From: Yoonia sp. SS1-5
Lineage (GTDB): Bacteria > Pseudomonadota > Alphaproteobacteria > Rhodobacterales > Rhodobacteraceae
Length of the DNA: 64,000 nt
Assembly: GCF_038443705.2 (NCBI RefSeq)
Contig: NZ_CP151767.2
Coordinates: 1,612,001-1,676,000 of the forward strand
Direction: 5' to 3'
A program made the position numbers and the translations under genes. Below the pieces are notes generated by a model. The model searched no databases and was not told the DNA's origin. It saw only the letters and a program-made list of their open reading frames with translations. Each line of letters begins with the position of its first letter. Position 1 is the first letter of the stretch. Below are positions 27,002 through 35,104 of this stretch, in pieces.

Positions 27002-28188
27002 ACCGCGACCTTGGGTGTTCCTTGCTGGAGGCCGGGATAGGCCGCAGCAACCATTGCCAGCAAGTGGGCCGCTGGTCGACTAAGGGCGTCGGTTACAGGC
27101 AAATCGAGTTTGTCTGTTTGCACAGAAATCGCATTTGTGACCTCAGCGTCGGACATCCCCTCGTGATTAAGCGTGACGCCGATGACTTTCGTATCGGCAA
27201 AGGCCTCGATCAAAGCAATCTCGCTTACCGGGGTGGGCATAGGCATATTGGGAAAATCGCAGCGGTGCGCGCGTTTTGGTGCGTGCTGAAGGATAACCGC
27301 ATCGGGTTGGCTGCCGCGCAAGATAAAAGCCGATGTACAGAACGCCGGATGGCTGAGCGCACCCTGGCCTTCGATCAAGATAACGTCCGGTTGCTCGGCC
27401 TCCGAGGCCGCGACAATCGCGCCCTCAAGTTCGCCACAGCAGAATTGGGGCGGGACGGCATCCATGGCCACGCCATATTTTGCGCCCTGCATCAGTCCCG
27501 TCTGACCGGTGCCAACCAGTACAGTCTTGATGCCCTTTGCGTTGAGGGCGCGTGCCAAGACCGTCGCAGTGGTCCGTTTTCCGATCGCGCAATCGGTCCC
27601 CAGTACTGCGATGCGTAGCGCGTGGACATCCGCGACGCTGCCGTCGAACAAGCGCATGTCTTTGCTGGCTTTGGGTTTGCGGATGTCGCGAATGGTGACC
27701 TGTCTGTCCGATGCGGCTTGCGCAATTTCGGGATCGTCGCTGAGGTACTCATGCAAGCCACTGACGATGTTCATGCCGCGCCCAATCGCATCCAGTACGA
27801 CCCCACGATCAGCGAGCGAAAGTCGCCCTGTTGAGGGGGCCATTCCATAGATAAAGGTATCAGGTTTGGCGGTTGCATGGGCGACGGAGGCATCTAGGTC
27901 TTTGAGAATTGGTACGTTGTTGATCACGTCATCAAGAACCTGCCCGCTGTTCTCGCCACCGTGAGCGCTGTCGATGACCGAGATGATCTTGTAGGCCTCT
28001 GAATGACGCACGAGGCCGTTGGCCGTCTTGCCGTCAATTTTGGCAAAGTTGCCCTCGCAATAGATAACCGCTGTGGGGATCTGGGTGAGCGAAGATGATT
28101 GTGCCTGTGCGTCACGTATCATGGGGGGCGTCTGAGCGCCCCTGACGGGGCGGCGAACGGTATCTACTGTCTGGATTTCGGTTTTCAT
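26998..28188 (-). CDS. DUF1611 (DgcN-like) P-loop protein
   Basis: A 396-residue DUF1611 protein with a Rossmann-like N-terminal half and a P-loop C-terminal half: GTDCAIGKRTTATVLARAL (about residues 200-218), GTGQTGLMQGAKYG, and the IEGQGALSHPAF motif. A DUF1611 member, DgcN, is reported as a D-glutamate N-acetyltransferase in marine bacteria; I infer a related acyl-transfer role. ATG 28188 has AAGGA upstream; the frame is open further upstream, but that part runs into the previous gene. The racemase start overlaps its stop. Confidence 0.85.
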   Translation of the reverse strand: MKTEIQTVDTVRRPVRGAQTPPMIRDAQAQSSSLTQIPTAVIYCEGNFAKIDGKTANGLVRHSEAYKIISVIDSAHGGENSGQVLDDVINNVPILKDLDASVAHATAKPDTFIYGMAPSTGRLSLADRGVVLDAIGRGMNIVSGLHEYLSDDPEIAQAASDRQVTIRDIRKPKASKDMRLFDGSVADVHALRIAVLGTDCAIGKRTTATVLARALNAKGIKTVLVGTGQTGLMQGAKYGVAMDAVPPQFCCGELEGAIVAASEAEQPDVILIEGQGALSHPAFCTSAFILRGSQPDAVILQHAPKRAHRCDFPNMPMPTPVSEIALIEAFADTKVIGVTLNHEGMSDAEVTNAISVQTDKLDLPVTDALSRPAAHLLAMVAAAYPGLQQGTPKVAV

Positions 28189-28258
28189 CTTGTCATCCTT
28201 TTGATGCTGAGACTGTCGTTCGACGAGGTGTTGAGGCGGACGTCTTGGTGCGACGCGC

Positions 28259-29020
28259 TCAGTTATTGAGAACGCACAGCCCCTTAGATTTCTGGAAATT
28301 CCGGTTGCATTCCCAACGGTTTCCCGACCGGTCGAGATGGGCGTTTGCCGGAACGTTGATCGCTTCACAGCCTGCACCAGAAGCTTCATATCCCCGCAGG
28401 CATTTCCATCCCTCGCCGTAAGATGCGTCGTCAAAATATGCGAATTCCGGGATGACGACAGCCGCGCACAGACCGTCTTGTTCGAAATACCCACGTTCGC
28501 ATGTCCAGGGCTGACCATAGCGAGAACCGTTCAGATATGCGTTGGTCGGAACCGCGATTGCGGTGCAACTGTCGTCCGTCTTCTCAAACCCGCGTCCACA
28601 TTCCCATGCGGAAACATCCGCAAGATAGGCATTTTCAGGCACTATGACCTCTTGGCAGGTATCGTCGACCTTGAGAAAGCCGCGTAGGCAGCGCCAGCGT
28701 TCGCCAGAGGGGTCTAGAAAGCCACCATCGGGGATAATCACTGCAACGCAGGCCACCCCGTCGACTTTGCGAAATCCGTGATAACATTCCCATCCGGGTC
28801 CATAGGTGCGGTTTGTCGCATAGGCATTTTCGGGGACCACAATAGCTGCACAACTCTCGTCCGTGAGCCGATACCCGACATTGCACTGCCAACCGTCGCC
28901 ATAGCTCTTTGCGCTGGCGTTTTCTGGCATGGTCTGGGCCATGGCGGGCATTGCAAGGAGTAGCAGAACAAAGATTGGGCCCATGAAAACGGCCCAAAGT
29001 AGCCGAGCGTCCGCCAACAT
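28259..29020 (-). CDS. secreted protein with seven cysteine repeats
   Basis: A signal peptide (about residues 1-28, ending AMA-QT) precedes seven repeats of about 32 residues with consensus W-x-C-x-R-G-[FY]-x5-D-x-C-x-x-[IV]-x-[IV]-P-x-N-A-[YH]-[LF]. One example is WECGRGFEKTDDSC followed by TAIAVPTNAYL. Each repeat has two cysteines, so one disulfide per repeat in the periplasm or outside is likely. I do not recognise a named domain. ATG 29020 gives a clean signal peptide; a TTG at 29086 would overlap the upstream gene. It lies 70 bases upstream of the DUF1611 gene on the same strand. Confidence 0.8.
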   Translation of the reverse strand: MLADARLLWAVFMGPIFVLLLLAMPAMAQTMPENASAKSYGDGWQCNVGYRLTDESCAAIVVPENAYATNRTYGPGWECYHGFRKVDGVACVAVIIPDGGFLDPSGERWRCLRGFLKVDDTCQEVIVPENAYLADVSAWECGRGFEKTDDSCTAIAVPTNAYLNGSRYGQPWTCERGYFEQDGLCAAVVIPEFAYFDDASYGEGWKCLRGYEASGAGCEAINVPANAHLDRSGNRWECNRNFQKSKGLCVLNN

Positions 29021-29066
29021 CGATGTCCCGCAAACTATTTCTGACGATTGCGGCGTTACTTTTGAA

Positions 29067-29420
29067 TTATGATCCATCCAACTCAAGCCCCGCGAGGCAA
29101 GCGGCCGCTAGGCCACGATCTGGCGTATCTGTACCGGGGCGCGTGGCCCAGCCCGTTTCCATCATTGCATTGCGGCGGCCAAAACTAGAGAGATCCTGAA
29201 GAGTTGCGAGCTTCTCTGTGCGTTCCGGATCAGCCGCTGACATATTGAGGCAGACCGGCACCATCGCCAAAGTCACCTCTTCAGCAGCCAGGTCCTGTGC
29301 CATGGTTTGGGCACTGCCGCTTGTTGTCCAGCCCCCCCATGAGAAGCCCAAGATAGAAACCGCAATCGCGCCACCCAAAGCACCGTAGATGCCGGGTTTC
29401 GTCCATTCAGGAAAAGTCAT
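29067..29420 (-). CDS. conserved single-span membrane or exported protein
   Basis: A 117-residue protein with a short basic N-terminus, one hydrophobic segment (about residues 10-32, GIYGALGGAIAVSILGFSWG) and a hydrophilic remainder containing two cysteines and GWATRPGTDTPD. Similar small proteins of unknown role occur in alphaproteobacteria. ATG 29420 is chosen because AAGGA lies 6 bases upstream. It is the first gene of a minus-strand run that continues through the cysteine-repeat, DUF1611 and racemase genes. Confidence 0.75.
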   Translation of the reverse strand: MTFPEWTKPGIYGALGGAIAVSILGFSWGGWTTSGSAQTMAQDLAAEEVTLAMVPVCLNMSAADPERTEKLATLQDLSSFGRRNAMMETGWATRPGTDTPDRGLAAACLAGLELDGS

Positions 29421-29822
29421 TTTTAATCCTTTGACGGAGAAAGCGCCGCCACGCTGTTTTTGCGCTGACAAAACATTTTGTCAGAGCCGTTTCGAGATCG
29501 TTTGATCGACAACGCGCAATCTATGCTTGGTCGCAAATCGCTGGTCCGCCAGGCCGCCATAGCGGGTGCACATGACGCATGGTCGTGCGCGACAACATCG
29601 GCAACCTTCATAGGCGTTAGATTCTTGTCACGGCATGCGACAATCGAATTTTAATGATAGATAATTGCAACTGGCTCTGGCAGACGATGCGCCTTTGCCG
29701 AAGAAAATCACAACTTTGTATGACGTACGTAGTCGCTTAGCGCCTGATTTACAATGCTAGCTAACCTGACCATTTCCCAACACCGTCGATGGGTCTACCA
29801 TTTTGACCTGTTCTCGCCGCCT
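29421..29822. other. AT-richer intergenic region
   Basis: About 400 bases without a supported gene. The stretch near 29640-29760 is AT-rich (ATTTTAATGATAGATAATTG) and probably contains the promoter of the minus-strand run starting at 29420. Confidence 0.4.
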
Positions 29823-30185
29823 TCAGCGAAACGCGGGACCATGCGCCCAGACGGTCAGCGAGCGCCGAATGCCCCGCTTAATCAGCGTAACTTGATGCAG
29901 TGCAAAGCTTGGAAACACACTTACAGATCCTTGCGCCCGATTGGCCATTTGGATTTGAGCACTTGGCCTGATTTCCAAGTCACCCCCGTCGTAGGTGTCC
30001 GGATTGCTCAATTGCAGCACAAGCGTGAGCTTCCTTTTGCCAGCGGCAAGACCATGACCAATGTCAGAATGCCAGGCAAAATGGCCACCTTTGGTTGCAT
30101 CATATTTGGCTACTTGCGGGCTTTCCGCAAATTCGCGCACGTCGAAATCAAACTGGTGCTTGTTGGAATGACTGACAAGCTCAAT

Positions 30186-31365
30186 TGTAAAACTTCAGAC
30201 TTGATCTGACGGACATCTCAGCTTGCGACGCTGAGAACGGGTTGCGCACTGTCCGATTGGTCGTGCGTTTTGATCGTCTTCTCGACAGCGATGTGTAGCG
30301 TTTCGCGGAAGGTCTGCATAGGTGTTTTGCCATAGCAGTGACGTCCCGAATGTGGCCGCTGTTCGTTGTACTTTGCCAGCCACGCATCCAGATCGGCCTG
30401 CAACTCTTCGACTGACCGATACAGTTTCTTGCGGAATGCGATGTCGTAGAACTCATCCTTGATGGTGCGATGGAACCGCTCGCAGATGCCGTTTGTTTGC
30501 GGAGAATTGGCCTTGGTTCGGGTGTGGTCCACGTCCTCGACGGCCAGATAAAGCTGGTAGGCGTGGTTCTCGACCTTGCCACAGTATTCCGTGCCCCGGT
30601 CTGTCAGGACGCGCAGCAGGCTGATCTCATGCTCTGCAAAGAACGGGATCACGCGGTCGTTCAGCAAGTCGGCCGCGGTGATTGCCGTCTTTTCAGTGTA
30701 GAGCTTGCAGATCGCCACGCGGGCATAGGTATCGACAAAGGTCTGTTGATAAATGCGTCCGACGCCCTTCATTGTGCCCACATAATAGGTGTCCTGGCTG
30801 CCCAGATAGCCAGGGTGGTGGCTCTCGATCTCGCCATGGGCTTCTTTCTTGGCCTTGGCTTTTTCCAGCGCGGCCAACTGATCCTCGGTGAGCAAGATAC
30901 CCTCTTGGGCGGCACGGGCCTCCAGGGCCTTGAGGCGCTTTTTCATGGTTTCCAGATCATTACGCAGCCAGATCGACCGGACGCCCGACGATGACACCAT
31001 GATGCCTTTCTGCTGCAGCTCCCACGACGCCCGTTTCTGACCCAGAGCCGGGTTGTCGATGGCCAGTTCGATGACCGCCTTCTCGACATGTTCTGGCACG
31101 CGGTTTTTCATCACCGGCTTGCGGCGGCTGAGATCCATCAGGGCTTCTTCGCCACCCTGATCGTAAAGTTCTCTGAACCGGTAAAAGCTGTCCCGCGAAT
31201 AACCCATCACTTTGCAGGCCTGCGACACGCTTCCGAGCTGTTTGGCCAGTTCCAACAGCCCCAGCTTCGGCTTGATGATCTTCTCTTGAATACTTGTCAT
31301 TGATCGACACTCCTTGATTGCGCTCCAGAAGAGCAGAAATGTCAGATCAAGTCGTGTGTTTTACA
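30186..31365 (-). mobile_element. complete IS481-type insertion sequence
   Basis: A 1180-bp element with 25-bp imperfect terminal inverted repeats: TGTAAAAC, four variable bases, then GACTTGATCTGAC at both ends. It is flanked by direct repeats GCTCAAT at 30179-30185 and 31366-31372. It carries one intact transposase gene and sits inside an oxygenase gene whose frame is otherwise preserved. This implies a fairly recent insertion. Confidence 0.92.
30218..31300 (-). CDS. IS481-family transposase
   Basis: A 360-residue DDE transposase. The N-terminal helix-turn-helix region (about residues 10-60, ELAKQLGSVSQACKVMGYSR) is followed by an extra helical linker and the rve catalytic core. Catalytic segments are visible: D in QQTFVDTYARVA, D in LTDRGTEYCG and E in NGICERFHRT. 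The frame is intact, so it is probably functional. It lies within the element bounded by TGTAAAAC ends. Confidence 0.93.
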   Translation of the reverse strand: MTSIQEKIIKPKLGLLELAKQLGSVSQACKVMGYSRDSFYRFRELYDQGGEEALMDLSRRKPVMKNRVPEHVEKAVIELAIDNPALGQKRASWELQQKGIMVSSSGVRSIWLRNDLETMKKRLKALEARAAQEGILLTEDQLAALEKAKAKKEAHGEIESHHPGYLGSQDTYYVGTMKGVGRIYQQTFVDTYARVAICKLYTEKTAITAADLLNDRVIPFFAEHEISLLRVLTDRGTEYCGKVENHAYQLYLAVEDVDHTRTKANSPQTNGICERFHRTIKDEFYDIAFRKKLYRSVEELQADLDAWLAKYNEQRPHSGRHCYGKTPMQTFRETLHIAVEKTIKTHDQSDSAQPVLSVAS

Positions 31366-31619
31366 GCTCAATCAACCGGGTCATAACCCAGCTTAGGTCT
31401 CCGACATCGTCCATCCAAACGAGTTCCGCATGACGCAGATTGTGATCCCGATTGCGGCCCACAAGCAGCGCGTCATCGGTGGGGATGTTAGAAATTGCCG
31501 CAACGATGTGATCGCATTCCCCCGTAGTAAACGCATTGGGCACTGAGTACACAGCCATCATTCCGCCCACCACTTACAAATTGTGGATCGCGTATGCATT
31601 GCTGCGCGAAGGGGTTGCA

Positions 31620-32096
31620 TCAATGCGCAGCCGGTTTCTCGGACCGATCCGATAGATCTTTGAATACTTTTATGATTTCTGTGGGCTCCGCGCGATCAAG
31701 TGCCGCGTTAGCGATCTCTTCTTCCGTCCAAATCCATGTCTTTGCAGGATCATGAAGCATTGCCCAACTCGCAAACAAGCGACTTTGTATCTTGTGGTTC
31801 ACGAGTTCTTTGATCCCAGCATGCCGATCATCGCGACGTATCCTTGAATATGCTGCGCGCACTGCATCTTCCGGACCTTCAAGTAGCTGGAGGTAGATGT
31901 CGTGTCGGCAAACCAGCGCGCCGGTCACGTCATCCCGCTTATTACAGCGTCTGGCATCGAGCAAAATGCCTGCCAGTGTCGGCTCATCGTACCCAAACGG
32001 CTGTGACGCATAAACGATCTGAATGAGGTTTGTGATGGTTTGGCACCCCGTGGGATTGAGCGATGCATGAAAGTACTTTTGTAGAGGCACGATCAC
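31620..32096 (-). CDS. BLUF-domain blue-light sensor protein
   Basis: A 158-residue protein made of a single BLUF domain (about residues 22-115) with a short tail. The FAD-photocycle residues are visible: Y29 in IVYAS, N52 in RRCNKRDDVTGAL, Q70 in YLQLLEG, and the W111/M113 pair in FASWAML. Short BLUF proteins sense blue light and signal through protein partners. No output domain is attached and no partner is obvious. The start is GTG 32096, as no ATG lies in frame before the domain. It lies beside the interrupted oxygenase gene. Confidence 0.9.
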   Translation of the reverse strand: MIVPLQKYFHASLNPTGCQTITNLIQIVYASQPFGYDEPTLAGILLDARRCNKRDDVTGALVCRHDIYLQLLEGPEDAVRAAYSRIRRDDRHAGIKELVNHKIQSRLFASWAMLHDPAKTWIWTEEEIANAALDRAEPTEIIKVFKDLSDRSEKPAAH

Positions 32097-32640
32097 ATCG
32101 CTTCAGATGAGGACCGTACGGCTTCGGCAACGCTGAGTCTCGATTAAAGTGAAGGAACGGCCAATTTGGAGAAAATCACCTCAACACTGAGATGCTTTGG
32201 CGCTAACCGCGCATGTCCCCTACCTGAGCAAATACGGCAAGCATACCACGCAGTTTGTCTGGATGATGTGAGTCCAACAGAATGGTCTCGCAATATTGTT
32301 GCTGAATGGCCGGTTGTTCCGCCGCATTGCGGCATTATAGATTACGCAAAATCCGCGTTTTCTACGCTGCGAGCACGCGCAGCGAGAAACTTGAATTCAC
32401 AGGATGGGCTCAGAACCGACATCTGACGAACTTAGTCGTGTGACCGCAGCCAACCCAAACCCGACATTGGTTCTGGGCTGACGCTGGCCGGTCAGGCGGA
32501 TACAAATGGAACGCAAACAATGAGCAGAATTCGTCAAACAGCTGCTCAAAGGACTTACCATCGCCGGCCCCCGGCCAATAGTTTTGATTGTCAGAGGTGG
32601 TCCTAGATTTTAGACCAATTTGCAGCTTGGTTAAGATGGA
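32097..32640. other. intergenic stretch without a supported gene
   Basis: About 540 bases. An 86-residue frame on the plus strand (32166-32426) has no ribosome site and no recognisable family. The right end, near 32600, probably includes the boundary of the adjacent IS3 remnant (TGGTC...GACCA inverted repeat near 32599). Confidence 0.4.
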
Positions 32641-33112
32641 TCATTGGTTCATTTATGCTGCTATTCTCATTGGTTCGTTTTTGCGGGCATAGGCGTCGTT
32701 AGGGGTCAACAAGCCATGCGTCGAGTGGGGACGCTCGGAGTTATAGTAGCTCATTCATTTGCCGATCCCGACGCGCATTTCTGAGCCCGTCTCAAAGGCG
32801 TTCAGATATCTGCGGATACGATGGCGGCCGCATTTATGGCCTTGCCGTTTCATGTAACGGGCCATCTGACGCGAGCCATACCACGGTGTTTCCAGAAACT
32901 GCTTGTCGATGATCTCCATAAAACGCAGGCTTTCCGCGCTTGCGCCGACGGGCTGATAGTAAAGCCGTGATCGCGATAGCTGCAACAGTTCGCACTGTTT
33001 ACGAAGGCTTAGCTTGTGATCCCGGCTCACCATTTTTTTCCCATCGACCGGCAGTGCCTTGCCAAAGGCAAAGCCATGAGAGGGACGCGTCCCGACCGGT
33101 TGATGCGAGGCT

Positions 33113-33158
33113 TCCATTGCCCGGCAGGCGCATGCGCGGCTTGCTGCCGAGAGGGGGC
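33113..33158. repeat. small palindromic insertion, copy C
   Basis: CCATTGCCCGGCAGGCG, then a CATGCG centre, then TTGCTGCCGAGAGGGGGC. It shares about 30 of 45 bases with the insertion at 24196-24240. It follows the OrfA end codons (ERDFLA). Read on the minus strand it adds APSRQQAAHAPAGQW, compared with APSRQIATQSPVGQW in copy A. A perfect GGGACGCGTCCC palindrome lies nearby at 33082-33093. Confidence 0.65.
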
Positions 33159-33189
33159 TAAAAAATCCCGTTCAACTACCAACTGACCA

Positions 33190-33236
33190 GTCTTTCCCTT
33201 CCGGGACATTGCTACGCAATACCCTGCCGGTTAACG
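33190..33236. repeat. small palindromic insertion, copy B
   Basis: The core ATTGC-TAC-GCAAT at 33208-33220 is the same 13-bp core as copy A in reverse. Its flanks are CCGGCAGGGT and GTCCCGGAAGGG on the minus strand. It splits OrfA codons between DVDKLHS and GQLVVERDF. Confidence 0.65.
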
Positions 33237-33480
33237 GAATGCAGCTTGTCGACATCGGCGGCGCTAACCTGTTCTGGGGCCGCACCAAGGCGCGTAAATG
33301 CAGTCGCCATGTGCTCTATCGCGGCGCGCTTCCAAGTCCCGACCTGGGTCGGATGGACGCCATACTTCTTGAACAGCTCCGCTAGCGTCATCTCCTCACG
33401 GATCGCCTCACTGCGTATCGACTGCCGGGCAGTTGAACGAATGGTTCTTTCGTTTCTTCATCCTGGATCGTCACCTTCAT

Positions 33481-33840
33481 TATGCGATCCACCTTAACGT
33501 CTGGTCCGAATTTCCACGACCACCTCTGTTCTGCCAGAACCGCGTCCGCGAGGTGTGCGAATTGCTGTGGTGCCCGGCCAGCGATAAGGCCGACTGCGAG
33601 GTTCCGCCCGTGTGCGATCGCCGAGTAACTGTTGGTCGCACCGACTGAGCCGCAGTGTCTTCTAAATAGTCGTTTCCGTAGATGTGAACGAGCTGATTTC
33701 CGGATAAGCCATGGCGGAACAAGGCGCGATCCACCTGTGTCAGATTTGTGCCAATAGGAAACATGCGTTCCTGCATCGTTCTGCAAAAGTCTACATTTAC
33801 CTGCATAGCAAGTACCTTTGCCTGTTGCTGTTTTTACTGG
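33481..33840. other. unassigned stretch upstream of serC
   Basis: A minus-strand frame here reads smoothly (GRAPQQFAHLADAVLAEQRW, then KVTIQDEETKEPFVQ). It is truncated by the IS3 remnant and resembles no family I can name. It may be the broken end of a lost gene. The part nearest 33840 should contain the serC promoter. Confidence 0.35.
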
Positions 33841-33847
33841 GGTTCCG

Positions 33848-33900
33848 TATGTCCGGCGGTGGGACACCCTTCCCCAACGAAGGGCGCATATCTGTGAGGA
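33848..33900 (+). promoter_or_regulatory. serC-type RNA leader motif
   Basis: Two adjacent hairpins, TGTCC(7)GGACA at 33850-33866 and CCCTTC(6)GAAGGG at 33867-33884, are followed by CGCATATCTGTGAGGA, which contains the ribosome site of serC. The layout fits the serC motif described upstream of serC-serA in Rhodobacterales. It is presumed to be a cis-regulator; the ligand, if any, is unknown. Confidence 0.75.
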
Positions 33901-33908
33901 TACCACTG

Positions 33909-35048
33909 ATGGTAATGACCAAACCGGCAACGCGGCCGGCAAATCCGCGTTTTTCGTCTGGCCCCTGTGCCAAACCCCCCATTTGGCAACTGGACAAGCT
34001 GAGCGATGCCGCACTGGGCAGATCGCATCGCGCCGCAATAGGCAAAGCCAAGCTGGCCGAGGCTATCGATCTGACTCGCGAGATCCTGGGTGTACCCGCC
34101 GATTATCGCATCGGGATCGTCCCTGCCTCTGACACCGGCGCGTTTGAGATGGCCATGTGGTCAATGCTGGGCGAACGCCCGGCACAGATGGTCGCCTGGG
34201 AAAGTTTTGGCGCCGGCTGGGTGACGGATGTTGTCAAACAGCTCAAGATCGACGCAACCACCCACACTGCGGAATATGGCGACATCGTCGATATGGCCGC
34301 CCTCAACTATGACAATGATGTCTGCTTTACCTGGAATGGCACGACATCCGGCGTACGCATGGTATCTGGTGACATGATACCGGCGGACCGGGCCGGTTTG
34401 ACGCTGTGTGATGCGACCTCGGCTGCATTTGCACAGGACCTGCCATGGGACAAGCTGGATGTGACCACGTTTTCCTGGCAAAAGGTCATGGGGGGCGAAG
34501 CGGCGCACGGGATGTTGATCCTTAGCCCGCGGGCCGTCGCGCGTCTGGAAAGTTACACCCCTGCCTGGCCCTTGCCGAAAATCTTCCGCCTGACCAAAGG
34601 CGGTAAGCTGATCGAGGGCATTTTCCGGGGTGAAACCATCAATACGCCGTCAATGCTGGCAGTCGAAGACTACCTTGTGGGGCTGAAATGGGCCAAGTCC
34701 ATCGGTGGTCTGGATGCGCTGATCCACCGGGCCAATGCAAATGCGCAAGCGATCTGGAACTTTTGTGCAGCCACACCATGGATTGCAAACCTTGCAGCCG
34801 ATCCCGCGACACGGTCAAACACATCGGTATGTCTGAAATTCACAGATGAACGGATCGCTGACGGGGCCGCATTCGCCAAGGCTGTTGCAAAGCGGCTTGA
34901 CGCAGAAGGTATTGCGCTGGATATCGGCGCCTATCGCGATGCGCCAGCGGGTCTTCGGATCTGGTGCGGCGCAACAGTCGAGACATCCGATATCGAAGCC
35001 ATGCTGCCCTGGCTCAGCTGGGCCTTTGAGGCTGAAATCAACGCGTAG
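33909..35048 (+). CDS. serC: phosphoserine aminotransferase
   Basis: Second step of serine synthesis: converts 3-phosphohydroxypyruvate and glutamate to phosphoserine. It is a 379-residue class V PLP aminotransferase of the alphaproteobacterial type. The PLP lysine is in [15 protein letters not shown], and the N-terminal [13 protein letters not shown] is typical. ATG 33909 has GAGGA 8 bases upstream, within the RNA leader. The stop TAG lies inside a palindromic repeat, and serA follows after 56 bases. Confidence 0.95.
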   Translation: MVMTKPATRPANPRFSSGPCAKPPIWQLDKLSDAALGRSHRAAIGKAKLAEAIDLTREILGVPADYRIGIVPASDTGAFEMAMWSMLGERPAQMVAWESFGAGWVTDVVKQLKIDATTHTAEYGDIVDMAALNYDNDVCFTWNGTTSGVRMVSGDMIPADRAGLTLCDATSAAFAQDLPWDKLDVTTFSWQKVMGGEAAHGMLILSPRAVARLESYTPAWPLPKIFRLTKGGKLIEGIFRGETINTPSMLAVEDYLVGLKWAKSIGGLDALIHRANANAQAIWNFCAATPWIANLAADPATRSNTSVCLKFTDERIADGAAFAKAVAKRLDAEGIALDIGAYRDAPAGLRIWCGATVETSDIEAMLPWLSWAFEAEINA

Positions 35049-35070
35049 GATGGGTTTAAACCCATCTTAC
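35045..35070. repeat. GTAGGATGGGT-type palindrome, copy 3
   Basis: GTAGGATGGGTTT-AAACCCATCTTAC, a 26-bp inverted repeat with one G-T pair. It contains the serC stop codon TAG and lies between serC and serA. It is identical to the copy at 36717. Confidence 0.75.
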
Positions 35071-35104
35071 CTCCCCCATCACTGACATTCCCAAGGAGCG
35101 GCAC

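Larger units (their letters stand above)
29823..31561 (-). pseudogene. 2OG-Fe(II) oxygenase gene split by an IS
   Basis: The N-terminal part (31366-31561) and the C-terminal part (29823-30185) belong to one gene separated by an insertion sequence. Removing the element and one copy of the 7-bp repeat GCTCAAT rejoins the frame exactly (552 bases, 183 codons plus stop; junction ...MTRLIEL-VSHSNKHQFDF). The joined protein shows the oxygenase iron site: H-x-D in FAWHSDIGHG and a distal H in FPSFALHQVTL, with the 2-oxoglutarate arginine in GIRRSLTVW. These are hydroxylase-type (PKHD-like) features. The start is ATG 31561 or 31558. Confidence 0.88.
32645..33480 (-). mobile_element. deleted IS3-family element remnant
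   Basis: On the minus strand this shows an OrfA core (EEMTLAELFKKYGVHPTQVG, TWKRAAIEHMATAF), its end (GQLVVERDFLA), an OrfB N-terminus (MVSRDHKLSLRKQCELLQLS, PWYGSRQMARYMKRQGHKCG) and an OrfB C-terminus (NAFETGSEMRVGIGK, stop, MSYYNSERPHSTHGLLTPND). The DDE core between GRHRIRR and YLNAFETG is deleted, and a TGA has replaced a tryptophan-like codon. Two palindromic insertions further break OrfA and the OrfA/OrfB junction. Confidence 0.88.

Noticed and set aside
29423..29611. 62-codon minus-strand frame upstream of the single-span membrane protein
   Set aside because: No ribosome site, no family, and it overlaps the likely promoter and start of the gene at 29420.
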